NCBI GenBank assembly: GCA_005885125.1
Contig: VAXU01000012.1
Coordinates: 1 to 45,542 of the forward strand
Source: Actinomycetota bacterium
GTDB lineage: Bacteria > Actinomycetota > Thermoleophilia > Gaiellales > Gaiellaceae
Direction of reading: 5' to 3'
DNA length: 45,542 bases
The position numbers and the translations under genes are program-made. Below the pieces are notes generated by a model that saw only the letters and a program-made list of their open reading frames with translations, did not search any database and had not been told where the DNA came from. The first letter of the stretch is position 1; every line of letters begins with the position of its first letter. Below, one piece after another: positions 1 through 7,297 of this stretch.

Positions 1-196
1 GCTCGCCGCGGCCGAGGCGGCTGATCTCGCTGTCGTCCTTGTAGGTGCTGAACGTCGCGTCGACCCGTCGGAACCAGTCGAACATCCGATCGAGCACGGC
101 CTCGTCGACGCTCTCGTCGCGGACGTCGACGACGATCGGCATGCCCATGATGTGCTCGACGCGGCGGACGCCGGGCGGAGCAGCGACGGCGCTCAC
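1..196 (-). CDS. apbE: FAD:protein FMN transferase (ApbE family), N-terminal part, runs off the left edge
   Basis: Only the first 65 codons lie in the window. The translation has the ApbE N-terminal pattern: an MGMPIVVDV strand near residue 18, then a helix leading to VDATFSTYKDDSEISRL, the conserved FSTY-x-x-x-SEIS segment. Known family members move FMN from FAD onto a Ser/Thr of a target protein, outside the membrane. Start GTG at 196 overlaps the TGA of the FMN-binding gene (GTGA), so the two are translationally coupled. The partner gene directly upstream carries the SGAT acceptor motif, which supports the assignment. The catalytic C-terminal part is not visible here. Confidence 0.9.
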   Translation of the reverse strand, partial: MSAVAAPPGVRRVEHIMGMPIVVDVRDESVDEAVLDRMFDWFRRVDATFSTYKDDSEISRLGRGE

Positions 197-612
197 GCTC
201 GCTTCGCCTTCAGGATCGCGGACTGGAGCGACTCGACGAATGCGTTGCTCAGGTCGGTCGCGCCCGAGACGAGGTCGATCCTCGCGCTCTGCGCCTGCAG
301 CGCCTCGCTGCGCAGGATCGGGACCGCGTTCGCGCTGATGTACGAGGAACGGCTCGTGTGATTCGGGTAGACAGGGACGGTCACGGCGGTGATCCTCCGC
401 GTCACTCTCTTCTTCGTCCCCGTGGTCGTCGTCGTCTTGCGAACGACAATCGCGACCTGGACGGTGCCCCAGCGGTCGACCTGAGCCGACGAGCCGGTGA
501 ACCTCTGGATGACGACCTTCTTCTTGGCGGTTGCCTTCACCGCCGCGGTCGCGTCGACGACCGGCATGGCGATCACCGCCGCGGTCAGGAACGTCATGAC
601 TGCTTTTCGCAT
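193..612 (-). CDS. Secreted FMN-binding domain protein (flavinylation target)
   Basis: 139 aa. Residues 1-24 form a signal peptide (Arg-Lys, hydrophobic core, ATAA end). Residues 45-136 fit the FMN_bind family: a GTVQVAIVV strand, then the acceptor motif DLVSGATDLS (residues 113-122), in which Thr119 would carry FMN through a phosphoester bond made by ApbE. Basic Thr/Lys-rich loops lie around 57-75. A good ribosome site (AAGGAG) precedes ATG 612. The gene sits between the ferric-reductase-like gene and apbE with no space for separate promoters, so it very likely accepts electrons from the membrane reductase on the outer face of the membrane. The final electron acceptor cannot be read from the sequence. 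Confidence 0.88.
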   Translation of the reverse strand: MRKAVMTFLTAAVIAMPVVDATAAVKATAKKKVVIQRFTGSSAQVDRWGTVQVAIVVRKTTTTTGTKKRVTRRITAVTVPVYPNHTSRSSYISANAVPILRSEALQAQSARIDLVSGATDLSNAFVESLQSAILKAKRA

Positions 613-632
613 GGCTTCTCCTTCTCGTTCGC

Positions 633-2024
633 TCAGAGGGCGAACTTCTCGGTGTGGATGAAGCGGGGGGGAACGTCGGCGCGGCGGACGTTCCGCTCGA
701 GCAACTCGGTCATCGCGGGCGGCCCGCAGACGTAGACCTGGCGCTCCGCGATGTCGGGGACGAGCTCACGCAGATGACGTGGAGACAGCAGCCGCCTGCC
801 CTCGCGCGTCGCGTGATCGCCGACGACGAGCAGGAGCGTGATCCCGCGCTCGTGCGCGAGGCGCTCGAGCTCCTCGCGGAAGATGAGATCGCCTTCGCCG
901 ACGACGCGGTAGACAACGATCACGTCCCCGGACATGTCTTCCATCAGGGCGCGGATCGGCGTGATCCCGATCCCGCCGGCGATCAGAACGACCTTCTCGC
1001 GTCGCCGCGCGGCCTCGGTGAAGACGCCGAACGGCCCTTCCGCGACGACTCTGGTCCCGGGACGGATCTCGCCGATGCGGCTCGAAAAGTCGCCGAGCGA
1101 CTTGATGGTGATCCGGAGCGACCGTCCGTCAGGCGCCTCGGACAGCGAGAACGGATGCGACGCCCACCACGAGCTCCGGCTGAGGAAGCGCCAAAAGAAG
1201 AACTGACCGGCCCGTGCATTGAGCCGATCGAGGCGCCGACCGGTGATGCGAAGCGACACCACGCCGGCTCCTTCGTCGACGACCTCAGCCACGCGCAGCC
1301 GATGGCGCAGCGCCCGCGCAAGCGGGGCGAGGACGCGGAAGACGAGGAGCAGGGCGAGCGGGACGAGGTAGAGCGCCCGCCAGTAGTCCGCGGCGACGCG
1401 GTCGAGCACGAGCTCGTTTCCGGTCGGAATCTGGTGGAACCAGGCGAGCGCGATCCCGGCGTACGCCGCCAGGTGAACGGCGTACCACGTTTCGTACCGA
1501 AGCCGCCGCCGCACGATGACGACCGATGTGAAGACGACCGCGATCAGCAGGCCGGTCCCGATCGTCGCCGTGATCATCCCCGGGTAGACGCCGCCGCCGA
1601 GCATGGTCGAGATCTCCTTCGGGAGCGAGACCTTGTCCATCAACGCGTAGCCCCAGACGGTCAGGACGACGTGGGCGAGCACGAGGTCGAGACACGCGTG
1701 GCCGTTCCAGCGGTGCCAGACGGTAAGCCTGTCGAAGCCGACGAGCCGCTCCGCCAAGGGGAGCCGCGCGAGCAGCAGGACCTGGAGCAGCGCGGAGAAC
1801 GAGGCCAGGAGACCCGTGATGCGCCCCAGGCTCGTCAGCAGCTCGCCGGTCGTCAGATGCTCGGAAACATTGCCGCCGTGGACCCAGAGCCAGACGATCA
1901 CGGCCGTGTTCCCGCCGACGACCGCCCAGAGGGCGCCGATCGTCAGGGCACGGCGTGCCGCCCGCGGCCGCCTGTCGGCGGCGGGCGCAGAAGACCGTTC
2001 GACGGCGAATCCGGCACCGGACAT
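633..2024 (-). CDS. Ferric-reductase-like transmembrane flavoprotein (FAD/NAD(P)H oxidoreductase)
   Basis: 463 aa. Residues 28-235 hold about six membrane helices of the ferric reductase-like domain, with candidate haem-ligand histidines H104, H109, H118 (WHRWNGH...LAH) and H184/H197. A cytoplasmic FNR-like module follows: FAD-binding HPFSLSE (290-296), the NAD(P)-binding GGIGITPIR (350-358) and the C-terminal YVCGPPAM (431-438). There is no 2Fe-2S domain at the end. The expected role is to take electrons from NAD(P)H and pass them through haem across the membrane. Together with the downstream FMN-binding protein and ApbE this makes an extracytosolic electron-transfer operon. Start ATG 2024 is the first in-frame start; the N-terminal 27 residues are poorly conserved in appearance. 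Confidence 0.9.
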   Translation of the reverse strand: MSGAGFAVERSSAPAADRRPRAARRALTIGALWAVVGGNTAVIVWLWVHGGNVSEHLTTGELLTSLGRITGLLASFSALLQVLLLARLPLAERLVGFDRLTVWHRWNGHACLDLVLAHVVLTVWGYALMDKVSLPKEISTMLGGGVYPGMITATIGTGLLIAVVFTSVVIVRRRLRYETWYAVHLAAYAGIALAWFHQIPTGNELVLDRVAADYWRALYLVPLALLLVFRVLAPLARALRHRLRVAEVVDEGAGVVSLRITGRRLDRLNARAGQFFFWRFLSRSSWWASHPFSLSEAPDGRSLRITIKSLGDFSSRIGEIRPGTRVVAEGPFGVFTEAARRREKVVLIAGGIGITPIRALMEDMSGDVIVVYRVVGEGDLIFREELERLAHERGITLLLVVGDHATREGRRLLSPRHLRELVPDIAERQVYVCGPPAMTELLERNVRRADVPPRFIHTEKFAL

Positions 2025-2091
2025 GCGTCAGAGAGAACCAGCGCGGCCTGAGAAACCGATGGGAACGACGTAAGAGCTGTGTAAGTGGGCT

Positions 2092-2652
2092 CTAGCCCGC
2101 GAGTGCGTGCGCGATCCGGGCTTCTTGCTTCTGTGCGAGCGCCAGCGCGACGCTAGGGCCGCCGGCGCTGCCGGTCCCGAGCACGCTCAGCTGTGCGACG
2201 ACGCGACCGTGCCGCCACAGCATCACGTACGTCGCGTCGTGGAAGTTCGGACCCTTACGGACCTTGCCGTAGAGGCACGTCTGCTGACCGACACGCGTTG
2301 TGAGACGCAGGCGGTGCAGGCCGAGGTCAAGCAATACCGACTTCTGCGTCGTGAATCCGTTCACGGCGCCACCCGCGCTGTCGAAGAGCCACGCGCCGTC
2401 GGCGATCGAGAGCTCGTCCTTGCCGCCGCGGAAGACGAAGTTCCGCTCATAGCCGGTCGTCATGCCGTAGAGGATCTGCCCCGAGTAGACGAAGCGCCCT
2501 CCGAGGAGTCCCCTCACGTCCGCAGGCTGGAGCACGAGCGCCTTTGCGTCGAGACGTCCTGCCAGCTCGTTCGTCGACACTGCTCCGGCGCCTTCTGCTG
2601 CGCCGATCAGTGCGCACGCTGCGGTAGCGATCAAGGCGAGCCTTGCCCTCAC
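2092..2652 (-). CDS. Hypothetical secreted protein
   Basis: 186 aa from GTG 2652. The start is chosen because the protein then opens with a clean signal peptide (VRARLALIATAACALIGAAEGAGA) and a -10-like TACGGT lies 6 nt upstream. An ATG at 2694 would add 14 residues that look unlike a leader. The mature part has no domain I can name. It is about 160 residues, with segments such as LQPADVRGLLGGRF and YGMTTGYERNF, and ends in an Ala-rich helix. It resembles single-domain exported proteins of unknown function that are common in actinobacteria. The neighbour upstream is a BBE-type oxidase in the same direction, 52 nt away. A short GGGCT/AGCCC inverted repeat (2087-2098) covers its stop codon. No function is proposed. 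Confidence 0.7.
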   Translation of the reverse strand: MRARLALIATAACALIGAAEGAGAVSTNELAGRLDAKALVLQPADVRGLLGGRFVYSGQILYGMTTGYERNFVFRGGKDELSIADGAWLFDSAGGAVNGFTTQKSVLLDLGLHRLRLTTRVGQQTCLYGKVRKGPNFHDATYVMLWRHGRVVAQLSVLGTGSAGGPSVALALAQKQEARIAHALAG

Positions 2653-2658
2653 AGCACG

Positions 2659-2664
2659 ACCGTA
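2659..2664 (-). promoter_or_regulatory. -10-like TACGGT, 6 nt before GTG 2652
   Basis: TANNNT hexamer on the minus strand ending 6 nt from the start codon, which would place the transcript start at or next to GTG (leaderless). No -35 element is recognisable. The same geometry recurs at several other operon-leading genes in the window. Confidence 0.4.
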
Positions 2665-2704
2665 GGCGCAGCTTCGGTCGGAGCCATCCCCCAAGCGGTG
2701 GTCG

Positions 2705-4210
2705 CTAGAGCCGCGTCGGGATGCTCTGGCGAAAGTTGAACACGTTGCCCGGGTCGTGCCTGCGCTTGACGCTCACGAGGCGCGCGAGGTTCGAGCCGTA
2801 GTACGCGTGCTTCCAGCTCGACAGCTCGGGATCGATGTAGTTCTGGTACGAGAACCCCGAGACAAATGGACGCATCGCTGCGTAGAGGTTCCGCAGGAAG
2901 CGGAGATTGGCCGCGCCGACCGCCGGCGGGTCGGTCGGCTGCCAGTACGCGAGGTACTGGAGCGAGAAGAGCGCGTCGCGATGGACGAACGCAGTCGCGC
3001 CCTTCGGAACACGGTTGATCGCGCCCCCGGACGAGTCGAGGAGCACGATCGCGCTCCCGGAGCCCCGCGTTTTCCGGGACTCGATCCCGCGCACGAGCGT
3101 GTCAACCGCGCGGGCGCTGAACAGCTTGTTCGCGTAGTCCGACTTCCCCTTGAACGTCGAGCGCCCGAGCGCGCCCTGCGGCTGCAGATGGCACTCCGCG
3201 ATCGTCCCGGAGCAGCCCGCCCACATGCGCGCCGCGTCCATGTACGTTCGGGAGACGACGGACACGCGCGTCGGCGACCCGGTCGCCGTCAGCGGAGCGA
3301 TCAGCGTCTTGAGCTGTTGCGCCGTGCCGAAGAACTGTCCGGCCGAGGTGATTCGCGGGGAACCGCCGCCGGCACAGTTCAAGTTGCAGACCGAGAAGAG
3401 ACCGTCCGGGGCGTGCGGCGCCCACTTCTGCCAGGCCTGGACGACAGGCCGCGCGTCCGACCACGGCCATTCGAGCGCGTACGTCGCGACGCCGGCGACC
3501 GGGTGGGTGCGGAAGACGAACCGCGTCACGACCCCGAAGTTGCCGCCGCCTCCCCCACGGAGCGCCCAGTAGAGATCCGCGTGCTCGTGTGCGTTGCAGA
3601 CGAGCGCGCGGCCGGAAGCGGTCACGACCGTCGCCTCGACGAGGTTGTCGCACGTGAGGCCGAACTTGCGCGCGCCGAAGCCGATCCCGCCGCCGAGCGT
3701 CAGGCCGGCGATCCCGACCGTCGGGCTCGTTCCCGCGGGGACGGTCAGCCCGTGCTCCCACAGCCCGGCGTAGACGTCGATCAGGCGCGCCCCGGCGCCG
3801 ACGACGGCCCGGCGCTGAGGGCCCAGCGCAACCCTGCTCAGCCGCGACACATCGACGACGACTCCCGGCGAGAGCGAGTAGCCGCCGTAGCTGTGGCCAC
3901 CGGAGCGCGGGGCGATGCGAAGGCCGTGCCTCCGGGCCCAGGTGATCGTCCGCTCGACGTCCGTGAGGGACTCGCAGAAAACGACGGCATGCGGATGGAC
4001 GCCGTCGAAGCGGGTGTCGAACAGCACCCGCGCCTGCCCGTAGGCCGGATCGCCCGGGACGACGACGTCGCCCTGGAGGGTCCGGGCGAGCTGCCCGTAG
4101 ATCCCCGGCGGCGCGGCGCGGGCGAGCTCGGCCAGCGGCCCGGCAAACGGGAGTACGCCGGCAGTGAGCGCGACGCGACCAGTCCGCTCCAGCAGCTCCC
4201 GGCGGGTCAT
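2705..4210 (-). CDS. FAD-linked oxidase, berberine-bridge-enzyme type, with Tat-like leader
   Basis: 501 aa from ATG 4210. The N-terminus MTRRELLERTGRVALTAG is a twin-arginine-type leader, so export of a folded flavoprotein is likely. The PCMH-type FAD-binding domain has RSGGHSYGGYS, whose His is the usual covalent FAD ligand, then GTSPTVG and LGGGIGFGARKFGLTCDN. The C-terminal BBE domain ends in NYIDPE...YYGSNLARLVSVKRRHDPGNVF, the family's typical substrate-site tail. In bicovalent members a Cys stands where this protein has Ser in GTSPTVG, so a single His-FAD link is inferred. The substrate is unknown; relatives oxidise sugars, alkaloids or polyketides. It is divergent from the PAP2 gene. 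An upstream extension to 4399 lacks protein-like features and would swallow the shared promoter. Confidence 0.9.
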   Translation of the reverse strand: MTRRELLERTGRVALTAGVLPFAGPLAELARAAPPGIYGQLARTLQGDVVVPGDPAYGQARVLFDTRFDGVHPHAVVFCESLTDVERTITWARRHGLRIAPRSGGHSYGGYSLSPGVVVDVSRLSRVALGPQRRAVVGAGARLIDVYAGLWEHGLTVPAGTSPTVGIAGLTLGGGIGFGARKFGLTCDNLVEATVVTASGRALVCNAHEHADLYWALRGGGGGNFGVVTRFVFRTHPVAGVATYALEWPWSDARPVVQAWQKWAPHAPDGLFSVCNLNCAGGGSPRITSAGQFFGTAQQLKTLIAPLTATGSPTRVSVVSRTYMDAARMWAGCSGTIAECHLQPQGALGRSTFKGKSDYANKLFSARAVDTLVRGIESRKTRGSGSAIVLLDSSGGAINRVPKGATAFVHRDALFSLQYLAYWQPTDPPAVGAANLRFLRNLYAAMRPFVSGFSYQNYIDPELSSWKHAYYGSNLARLVSVKRRHDPGNVFNFRQSIPTRL

Positions 4211-4265
4211 CGACTCCACTTGCGCCAAGTCATACCCTCGAGAGTGCGCCAGCCGCAGGGCAAGT

Positions 4266-4281
4266 GTGTGGGTAACCACAC
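4266..4281. promoter_or_regulatory. Inverted repeat GTGTGG-GTAA-CCACAC between divergent genes, candidate operator
   Basis: Perfect 6-bp arms with a 4-nt spacer, centred in the 106-nt gap between the FAD oxidase and PAP2 starts and about 30 nt upstream of the PAP2 -10. Size and placement fit a dimeric repressor site (TetR or GntR type). No regulator gene adjoins it, so the binding protein is unknown. Confidence 0.4.
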
Positions 4282-4303
4282 TGCGTGGGATGGCCCCCGG
4301 GCC

Positions 4304-4309
4304 TAGCCT
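4304..4309 (+). promoter_or_regulatory. -10-like TAGCCT, 7 nt before ATG 4317
   Basis: TANNNT hexamer followed by 7 nt and the ATG. No Shine-Dalgarno sequence is present, which fits a leaderless transcript and supports the choice of 4317 as start. Confidence 0.4.
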
Positions 4310-4316
4310 CGTTCCT

Positions 4317-5159
4317 ATGAACGTGGCTGCCCTCCGCCCCTCCCCCTCCCTCCGAGGCCTCGTGTCCTCTCCCCACCGAGGCCTGGTGGAGGGCGCCACC
4401 CTCGTGGCCCTCTACGGCGTCTACGAGCTGATCCGCGGCGGCGGGAATGCGAGCCTCTCGCTCGCCCAGTCGCACACCGACTCGATCGTCTCGATCGAGC
4501 GGCACTTCCACATTTTCGGCGAGCGCGCCCTGCAGAACGCTGCGCACGCCGTACCCGCCCTGCCCTCGCTGCTCGGAGTCGCGTACGTGGTGCTGCACTT
4601 CGTCGGGACGACGGCGTTTCTCGTGTGGATGTACCGCAAGCACCGCGATCGCTTCGCGTTCGTGCGGAACACGCTCATCGCCGCGACGGCGATCGGCCTC
4701 TCGATCTACGTCCTCTATCCCGCAGCGCCGCCGCGGCTCGCAGGGCTCGGCTTCGTCGACACGGTCACGAACGGCGCGCATCTCAATCTGAGCTCGAACC
4801 TGCTCGGCAGCGTCTACAACCCGTACGCAGCGGTGCCGTCGCTCCATTTCGGCTACGCGCTCATCGTCGGCGTCGCCGTCGCGGCGTTTGCGCGGCGGCG
4901 CGTGATCCGGATCGCGGGCGCCCTGTACCCGGCCGTGATGCTGATCGTGATCGTCGCGACCGGCAACCACTTCTTCTTCGACGCCCTCGCAGGCGGAGTC
5001 GTCGTCGGCGCCGGCTACCTCATCGCCCGCCTGGTCAGTAGTCGCGCAACGCAGCCGAGCCCCGGTGCAGACATGGAATCCGTCGTCCTGCCGTCGGCCG
5101 AGCGCTTCAACGCACGGCGCTTCCGCCCCGCCGAGCACGCGCTCGACGTCGCAGCCTAG
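4317..5159 (+). CDS. PAP2-family membrane phosphatase (Aur1/PAP2_3-like)
   Basis: 280 aa, about six transmembrane segments. The PAP2 signature is split in the usual way: YPAAPPRL in the first part, then NPYAAVPSLHFGYAL (C2, SLHF/SxH) and ATGNHFFFDALAGG (C3, with the His and Asp of the catalytic site). This arrangement matches the subgroup related to inositol-phosphorylceramide synthase. Likely roles are dephosphorylation of a lipid phosphate or phosphoinositol-type transfer at the outer membrane face; the substrate cannot be read. In-frame starts further upstream (4164, 4290) were set aside because the -10-like box at 4304 fits 4317. The C-terminal 35 residues are soluble and low in conservation. 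Confidence 0.85.
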   Translation: MNVAALRPSPSLRGLVSSPHRGLVEGATLVALYGVYELIRGGGNASLSLAQSHTDSIVSIERHFHIFGERALQNAAHAVPALPSLLGVAYVVLHFVGTTAFLVWMYRKHRDRFAFVRNTLIAATAIGLSIYVLYPAAPPRLAGLGFVDTVTNGAHLNLSSNLLGSVYNPYAAVPSLHFGYALIVGVAVAAFARRRVIRIAGALYPAVMLIVIVATGNHFFFDALAGGVVVGAGYLIARLVSSRATQPSPGADMESVVLPSAERFNARRFRPAEHALDVAA

Positions 5160-5172
5160 GCCTGAGAGCTCC

Positions 5173-5898
5173 TTAGGCCCGCTTCCACATCGCCGCGTAC
5201 TGCTCGTCCGGCATCGCCTCCGCTGCGCGGATCAGCGCCTCGACGTCGAACGGAACGCGACGGAACTCGACGCCGAGCTTCCCGTCGTCGGCGGTCAGGA
5301 CGGCATACTCGGCCCAAGGGTCGAACGGCCGCTCGTCCATGGGCTCCTTGTGCTCGTAGACGAGGCCGACGGAACCGGCACAGAACCAGATCCCGCGGCC
5401 CGCGCGGCGAAGCCATTGGAGGTGGACGTGGCCGCCGGCCACGGCATCCGCACGGCCGATGAGCTCCTCGACTTTCTCCCGCGGCGTCTCCGGGAGGACG
5501 ACCTCCTCGTTCGACGCCGGGGAGCCGTGACAGCAGACGAGCCTGCTCCCGCTGACGTCGAGCTCGACCGTCGGCTCGAACGCGCCGAGGAAGGCGAGCT
5601 GCTCGTCGCCGAGCTGTTGCTCCGACCACCGGCCCACCGTGACCAACTGCTCGCGCCGTTCGTCGTCCACCTCCTCACTTCCCAGCTCGAGCGTCAGCAG
5701 GAACTCGTCGGAGTTCCCGAGCACGCAGCGGCAGCCGAGCTCACGCAGCCGGTCGATGCACTCCGCCGGCTGTGGGCCGCCCTGCGCGACGTCACCGAGG
5801 GAGACGACCGCGTCGAAGCGCTCGAGCTCGAGCTCCCGCAGCACGGCGTCGAACGCGACGGCGTTGCCGTGCATGTCGGCGATCAGCGCGACGCGCAC
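5173..5898 (-). CDS. Metallophosphoesterase (calcineurin-like, YfcE/MJ0936 type)
   Basis: 241 aa. All metal ligands of the calcineurin-like fold are visible: D8-x-H10 (IADMHGN), D36 (LGDVAQGG), N62/D64-E (GNSDE), H124 (CCHGSP) and H157-x-H159 (GGHVHLQ). Full length for the family, which hydrolyses phosphodiesters or phosphomonoesters with two metal ions. The specific substrate is unknown. GTG 5898 overlaps the end of the upstream 135-aa gene by 16 nt, so the two are probably co-transcribed with clpP. It meets the PAP2 gene tail to tail, 13 nt apart. Confidence 0.88.
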   Translation of the reverse strand: MRVALIADMHGNAVAFDAVLRELELERFDAVVSLGDVAQGGPQPAECIDRLRELGCRCVLGNSDEFLLTLELGSEEVDDERREQLVTVGRWSEQQLGDEQLAFLGAFEPTVELDVSGSRLVCCHGSPASNEEVVLPETPREKVEELIGRADAVAGGHVHLQWLRRAGRGIWFCAGSVGLVYEHKEPMDERPFDPWAEYAVLTADDGKLGVEFRRVPFDVEALIRAAEAMPDEQYAAMWKRA

Positions 5899-6290
5899 GC
5901 CTGGAGACTAGCCAGGCTGCGTGCGAGCTCCGGCTCGGTTGCGACGAAGTCGAGCGGATACGCGTGCGACGCACGCCAGCCACCCTCGTGCTCGACGACG
6001 CGACCCCAGAGCAGCACGCGACCGAGGACGCGGGCCACGGTGCCGGGCTCGTCGCGGCCGCGCAGGTAGGACCAGACGGTCGCAGGCTCACGGGCCGCGT
6101 GGATGCCACAGGAGCACTCTTCATTCGGTGCCTCGTGTCGGCCGCCGCCGTCGCACCGTGCCACGAGCTCCGTCCCGCGCGGCCACAGCTCCTCGTGGAT
6201 CACCGACCCGAGCCGCAGCCCGTCCGCCGTCGCGACGACGCACCAGACGCGCCAGCCGATCAGCGCCTCGGCGTAGTCGGGAGCGCGCAC
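5883..6290 (-). CDS. Conserved small hypothetical protein with CxCG motif
   Basis: 135 aa from GTG 6290. The protein has well-formed alternating segments ([57 protein letters not shown]). This is the pattern of a small uncharacterised protein I recognise from actinobacterial genomes, with Cys residues that could bind a metal. No activity is known to me. An in-frame TGA lies 18 nt upstream of GTG 6290, so the protein cannot extend further. It overlaps the annotated clpP frame by 170 nt, which is abnormal; the true N-terminus may be lost (see findings). Its 3' end overlaps the phosphoesterase start. Confidence 0.65.
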   Translation of the reverse strand: MRAPDYAEALIGWRVWCVVATADGLRLGSVIHEELWPRGTELVARCDGGGRHEAPNEECSCGIHAAREPATVWSYLRGRDEPGTVARVLGRVLLWGRVVEHEGGWRASHAYPLDFVATEPELARSLASLQACASR

Positions 6291-6873
6291 GGCCGCGCGG
6301 CGCCATCACCTGGTCGGCGAGGCCGTACTCGACCGCTTCCTGGGGCGACATGAAGTGGTCGCGGTCGATGTCCTTGACCACCTTCTCGAGCGGCTGGCCG
6401 CTGTGACGCGAGATGATCTCGGACATCCGCTGCGTCATCTCCAGGATCTCCTTGGCGGCGATCTGGATGTCCGCGGGACTGCCCCGGAAGCCGCCGGAGC
6501 CCTGGTGGATCATCACCTTCGCGTTCGGCAGGACGTAGCGCTTGCCCGCGGCGCCGCCGCACAGGATCATCGCGCCCGCCGACATCGCCATCCCGATCGC
6601 GTACGTCGCGACGTCCGCCTTGACGAACTGCATCGCGTCGTAGATGGCCATCCCAGCATACGACGAGCCGCCCGGTGAGTTGATGTAGAGCGAGATGTCC
6701 TTGTCGGGATCCTCGGCGTCGAGGAAGAGCAGCTGCGCGGTGATGAGGTTCGCGATCGAGTCTTCGACCTCCTGGCCGAGGAAGACGATCCGCTCGCGCA
6801 GCAGCCGCGAGTAGATGTCGAAGGAGCGCTCGTAGCGGCCGTCCTGTTCGACGACCATCGGGATGAGTGGCAT
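6121..6873 (-). CDS. clpP: ATP-dependent Clp protease proteolytic subunit, with abnormal C-terminal tail
   Basis: 250 aa from ATG 6873, preceded by AGGGAGG. Residues 1-193 are a typical Clp[17 protein letters not shown], the nucleophile in GMAMSAGA (S98), MIHQ (H123), and the acid within KDIDRDHF (168-172), ending in [14 protein letters not shown]. The subunit forms the 14-mer chamber fed by ClpX/ClpC. The family usually stops near residue 195-205; here the frame runs on for about 55 Arg-rich residues that overlap the next gene, so this tail is probably not native. Transcribed divergently from the SRPBCC/ArsR pair; the shared control region carries two palindromes, one at the expected clpP transcript start. 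Confidence 0.93.
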   Translation of the reverse strand: MPLIPMVVEQDGRYERSFDIYSRLLRERIVFLGQEVEDSIANLITAQLLFLDAEDPDKDISLYINSPGGSSYAGMAIYDAMQFVKADVATYAIGMAMSAGAMILCGGAAGKRYVLPNAKVMIHQGSGGFRGSPADIQIAAKEILEMTQRMSEIISRHSGQPLEKVVKDIDRDHFMSPQEAVEYGLADQVMAPRGRARSRLRRGADRLARLVRRRDGGRAAARVGDPRGAVAARDGARGTVRRRRPTRGTE

Positions 6874-6892
6874 CGGGCCTCCCTGGTAAAGT

Positions 6893-6908
6893 GCAACCGT
6901 TCGGTTGC
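6893..6908. promoter_or_regulatory. Operator palindrome 1: GCAACC-GTTC-GGTTGC
   Basis: Perfect 6-bp arms (7 with the next inner pair). It overlaps the predicted clpP transcript start and is a twin of the palindrome at 6920-6935, centre to centre 27 bp. The ArsR-type regulator encoded at 7294 is the obvious candidate to bind it. Confidence 0.6.
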
Positions 6909-6911
6909 GCC

Positions 6912-6918
6912 TAGTATA
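6912..6918. promoter_or_regulatory. Shared divergent -10 region (TAGTAT forward, TATACT reverse)
   Basis: The 7 bp TAGTATA gives a TANNNT -10 on each strand: forward 6912-6917 for the SRPBCC gene and reverse 6918-6913 for clpP. It is bracketed symmetrically by the two palindromes, so binding there would block both start sites. Confidence 0.5.
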
Positions 6919-6919
6919 C

Positions 6920-6935
6920 GCAACCCTCCGGTTGC
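6920..6935. promoter_or_regulatory. Operator palindrome 2: GCAACC-CTCC-GGTTGC
   Basis: Same arms as palindrome 1; here the arms extend to 7 bp (CGCAACC/GGTTGCG). It overlaps the predicted start of the SRPBCC transcript. Only the 4-nt spacer differs from its twin. Confidence 0.6.
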
Positions 6936-6949
6936 GGATTGGAGGAGTC

Positions 6950-7297
6950 ATGGAGGTCAGCCGCGAGATCGAGTTCCCCGTCCCGCCGGATGAGGTCTGG
7001 GAGGCGCTGACGGATCCCGAGCAGCTCGAGGAATGGTTTGCGAACGACGTCGAGCTCGATCTCCGCGAAGGCGGCGCGGGCATCTTCCGATGGGAGGACG
7101 GCGAGGAGCGCCGGGCGACGGTCGTGGTCGCGGAGCCGCCCGAGCGGCTCGTGCTGGACTGGGAGGACGAGGGCGAGACCGAGTTCACGCTCGAGGAGAC
7201 GGACGACGGCACGAGGCTGCACGTGCGGGAGTCGACGCCCGAGTTCTCGACCGCGCTCGAGCTGCGCGCACTCGCGCTTTCGCTCGCGCACACGTGA
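6950..7297 (+). CDS. SRPBCC (AHSA1/START-like) domain protein
   Basis: 115 aa from ATG 6950 with GGAGGA five nt upstream. The whole chain is one AHSA1-type SRPBCC domain: [26 protein letters not shown] at the N-terminus, central strands [20 protein letters not shown], and a long C-terminal helix ending [11 protein letters not shown]. The fold makes a deep hydrophobic pocket for small ligands; the ligand is unknown. Its TGA overlaps the GTG of the ArsR-family gene (GTGA). This is a common actinobacterial pair in which a small HTH repressor and an SRPBCC protein are co-expressed. Confidence 0.85.
   Translation: MEVSREIEFPVPPDEVWEALTDPEQLEEWFANDVELDLREGGAGIFRWEDGEERRATVVVAEPPERLVLDWEDEGETEFTLEETDDGTRLHVRESTPEFSTALELRALALSLAHT

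Noticed and set aside
654-2051. Long plus-strand ORF (465 codons) opposite the ferric-reductase-like gene
   Set aside because: Arg/Asp/Glu/Pro-rich composition typical of antisense frames in high-GC genes; the minus frame has clear FAD and NAD motifs.
2756-4306. Plus-strand ORF of 516 codons opposite the FAD oxidase
   Set aside because: Shadow of a confidently identified gene; no domain, low-complexity charged sequence.
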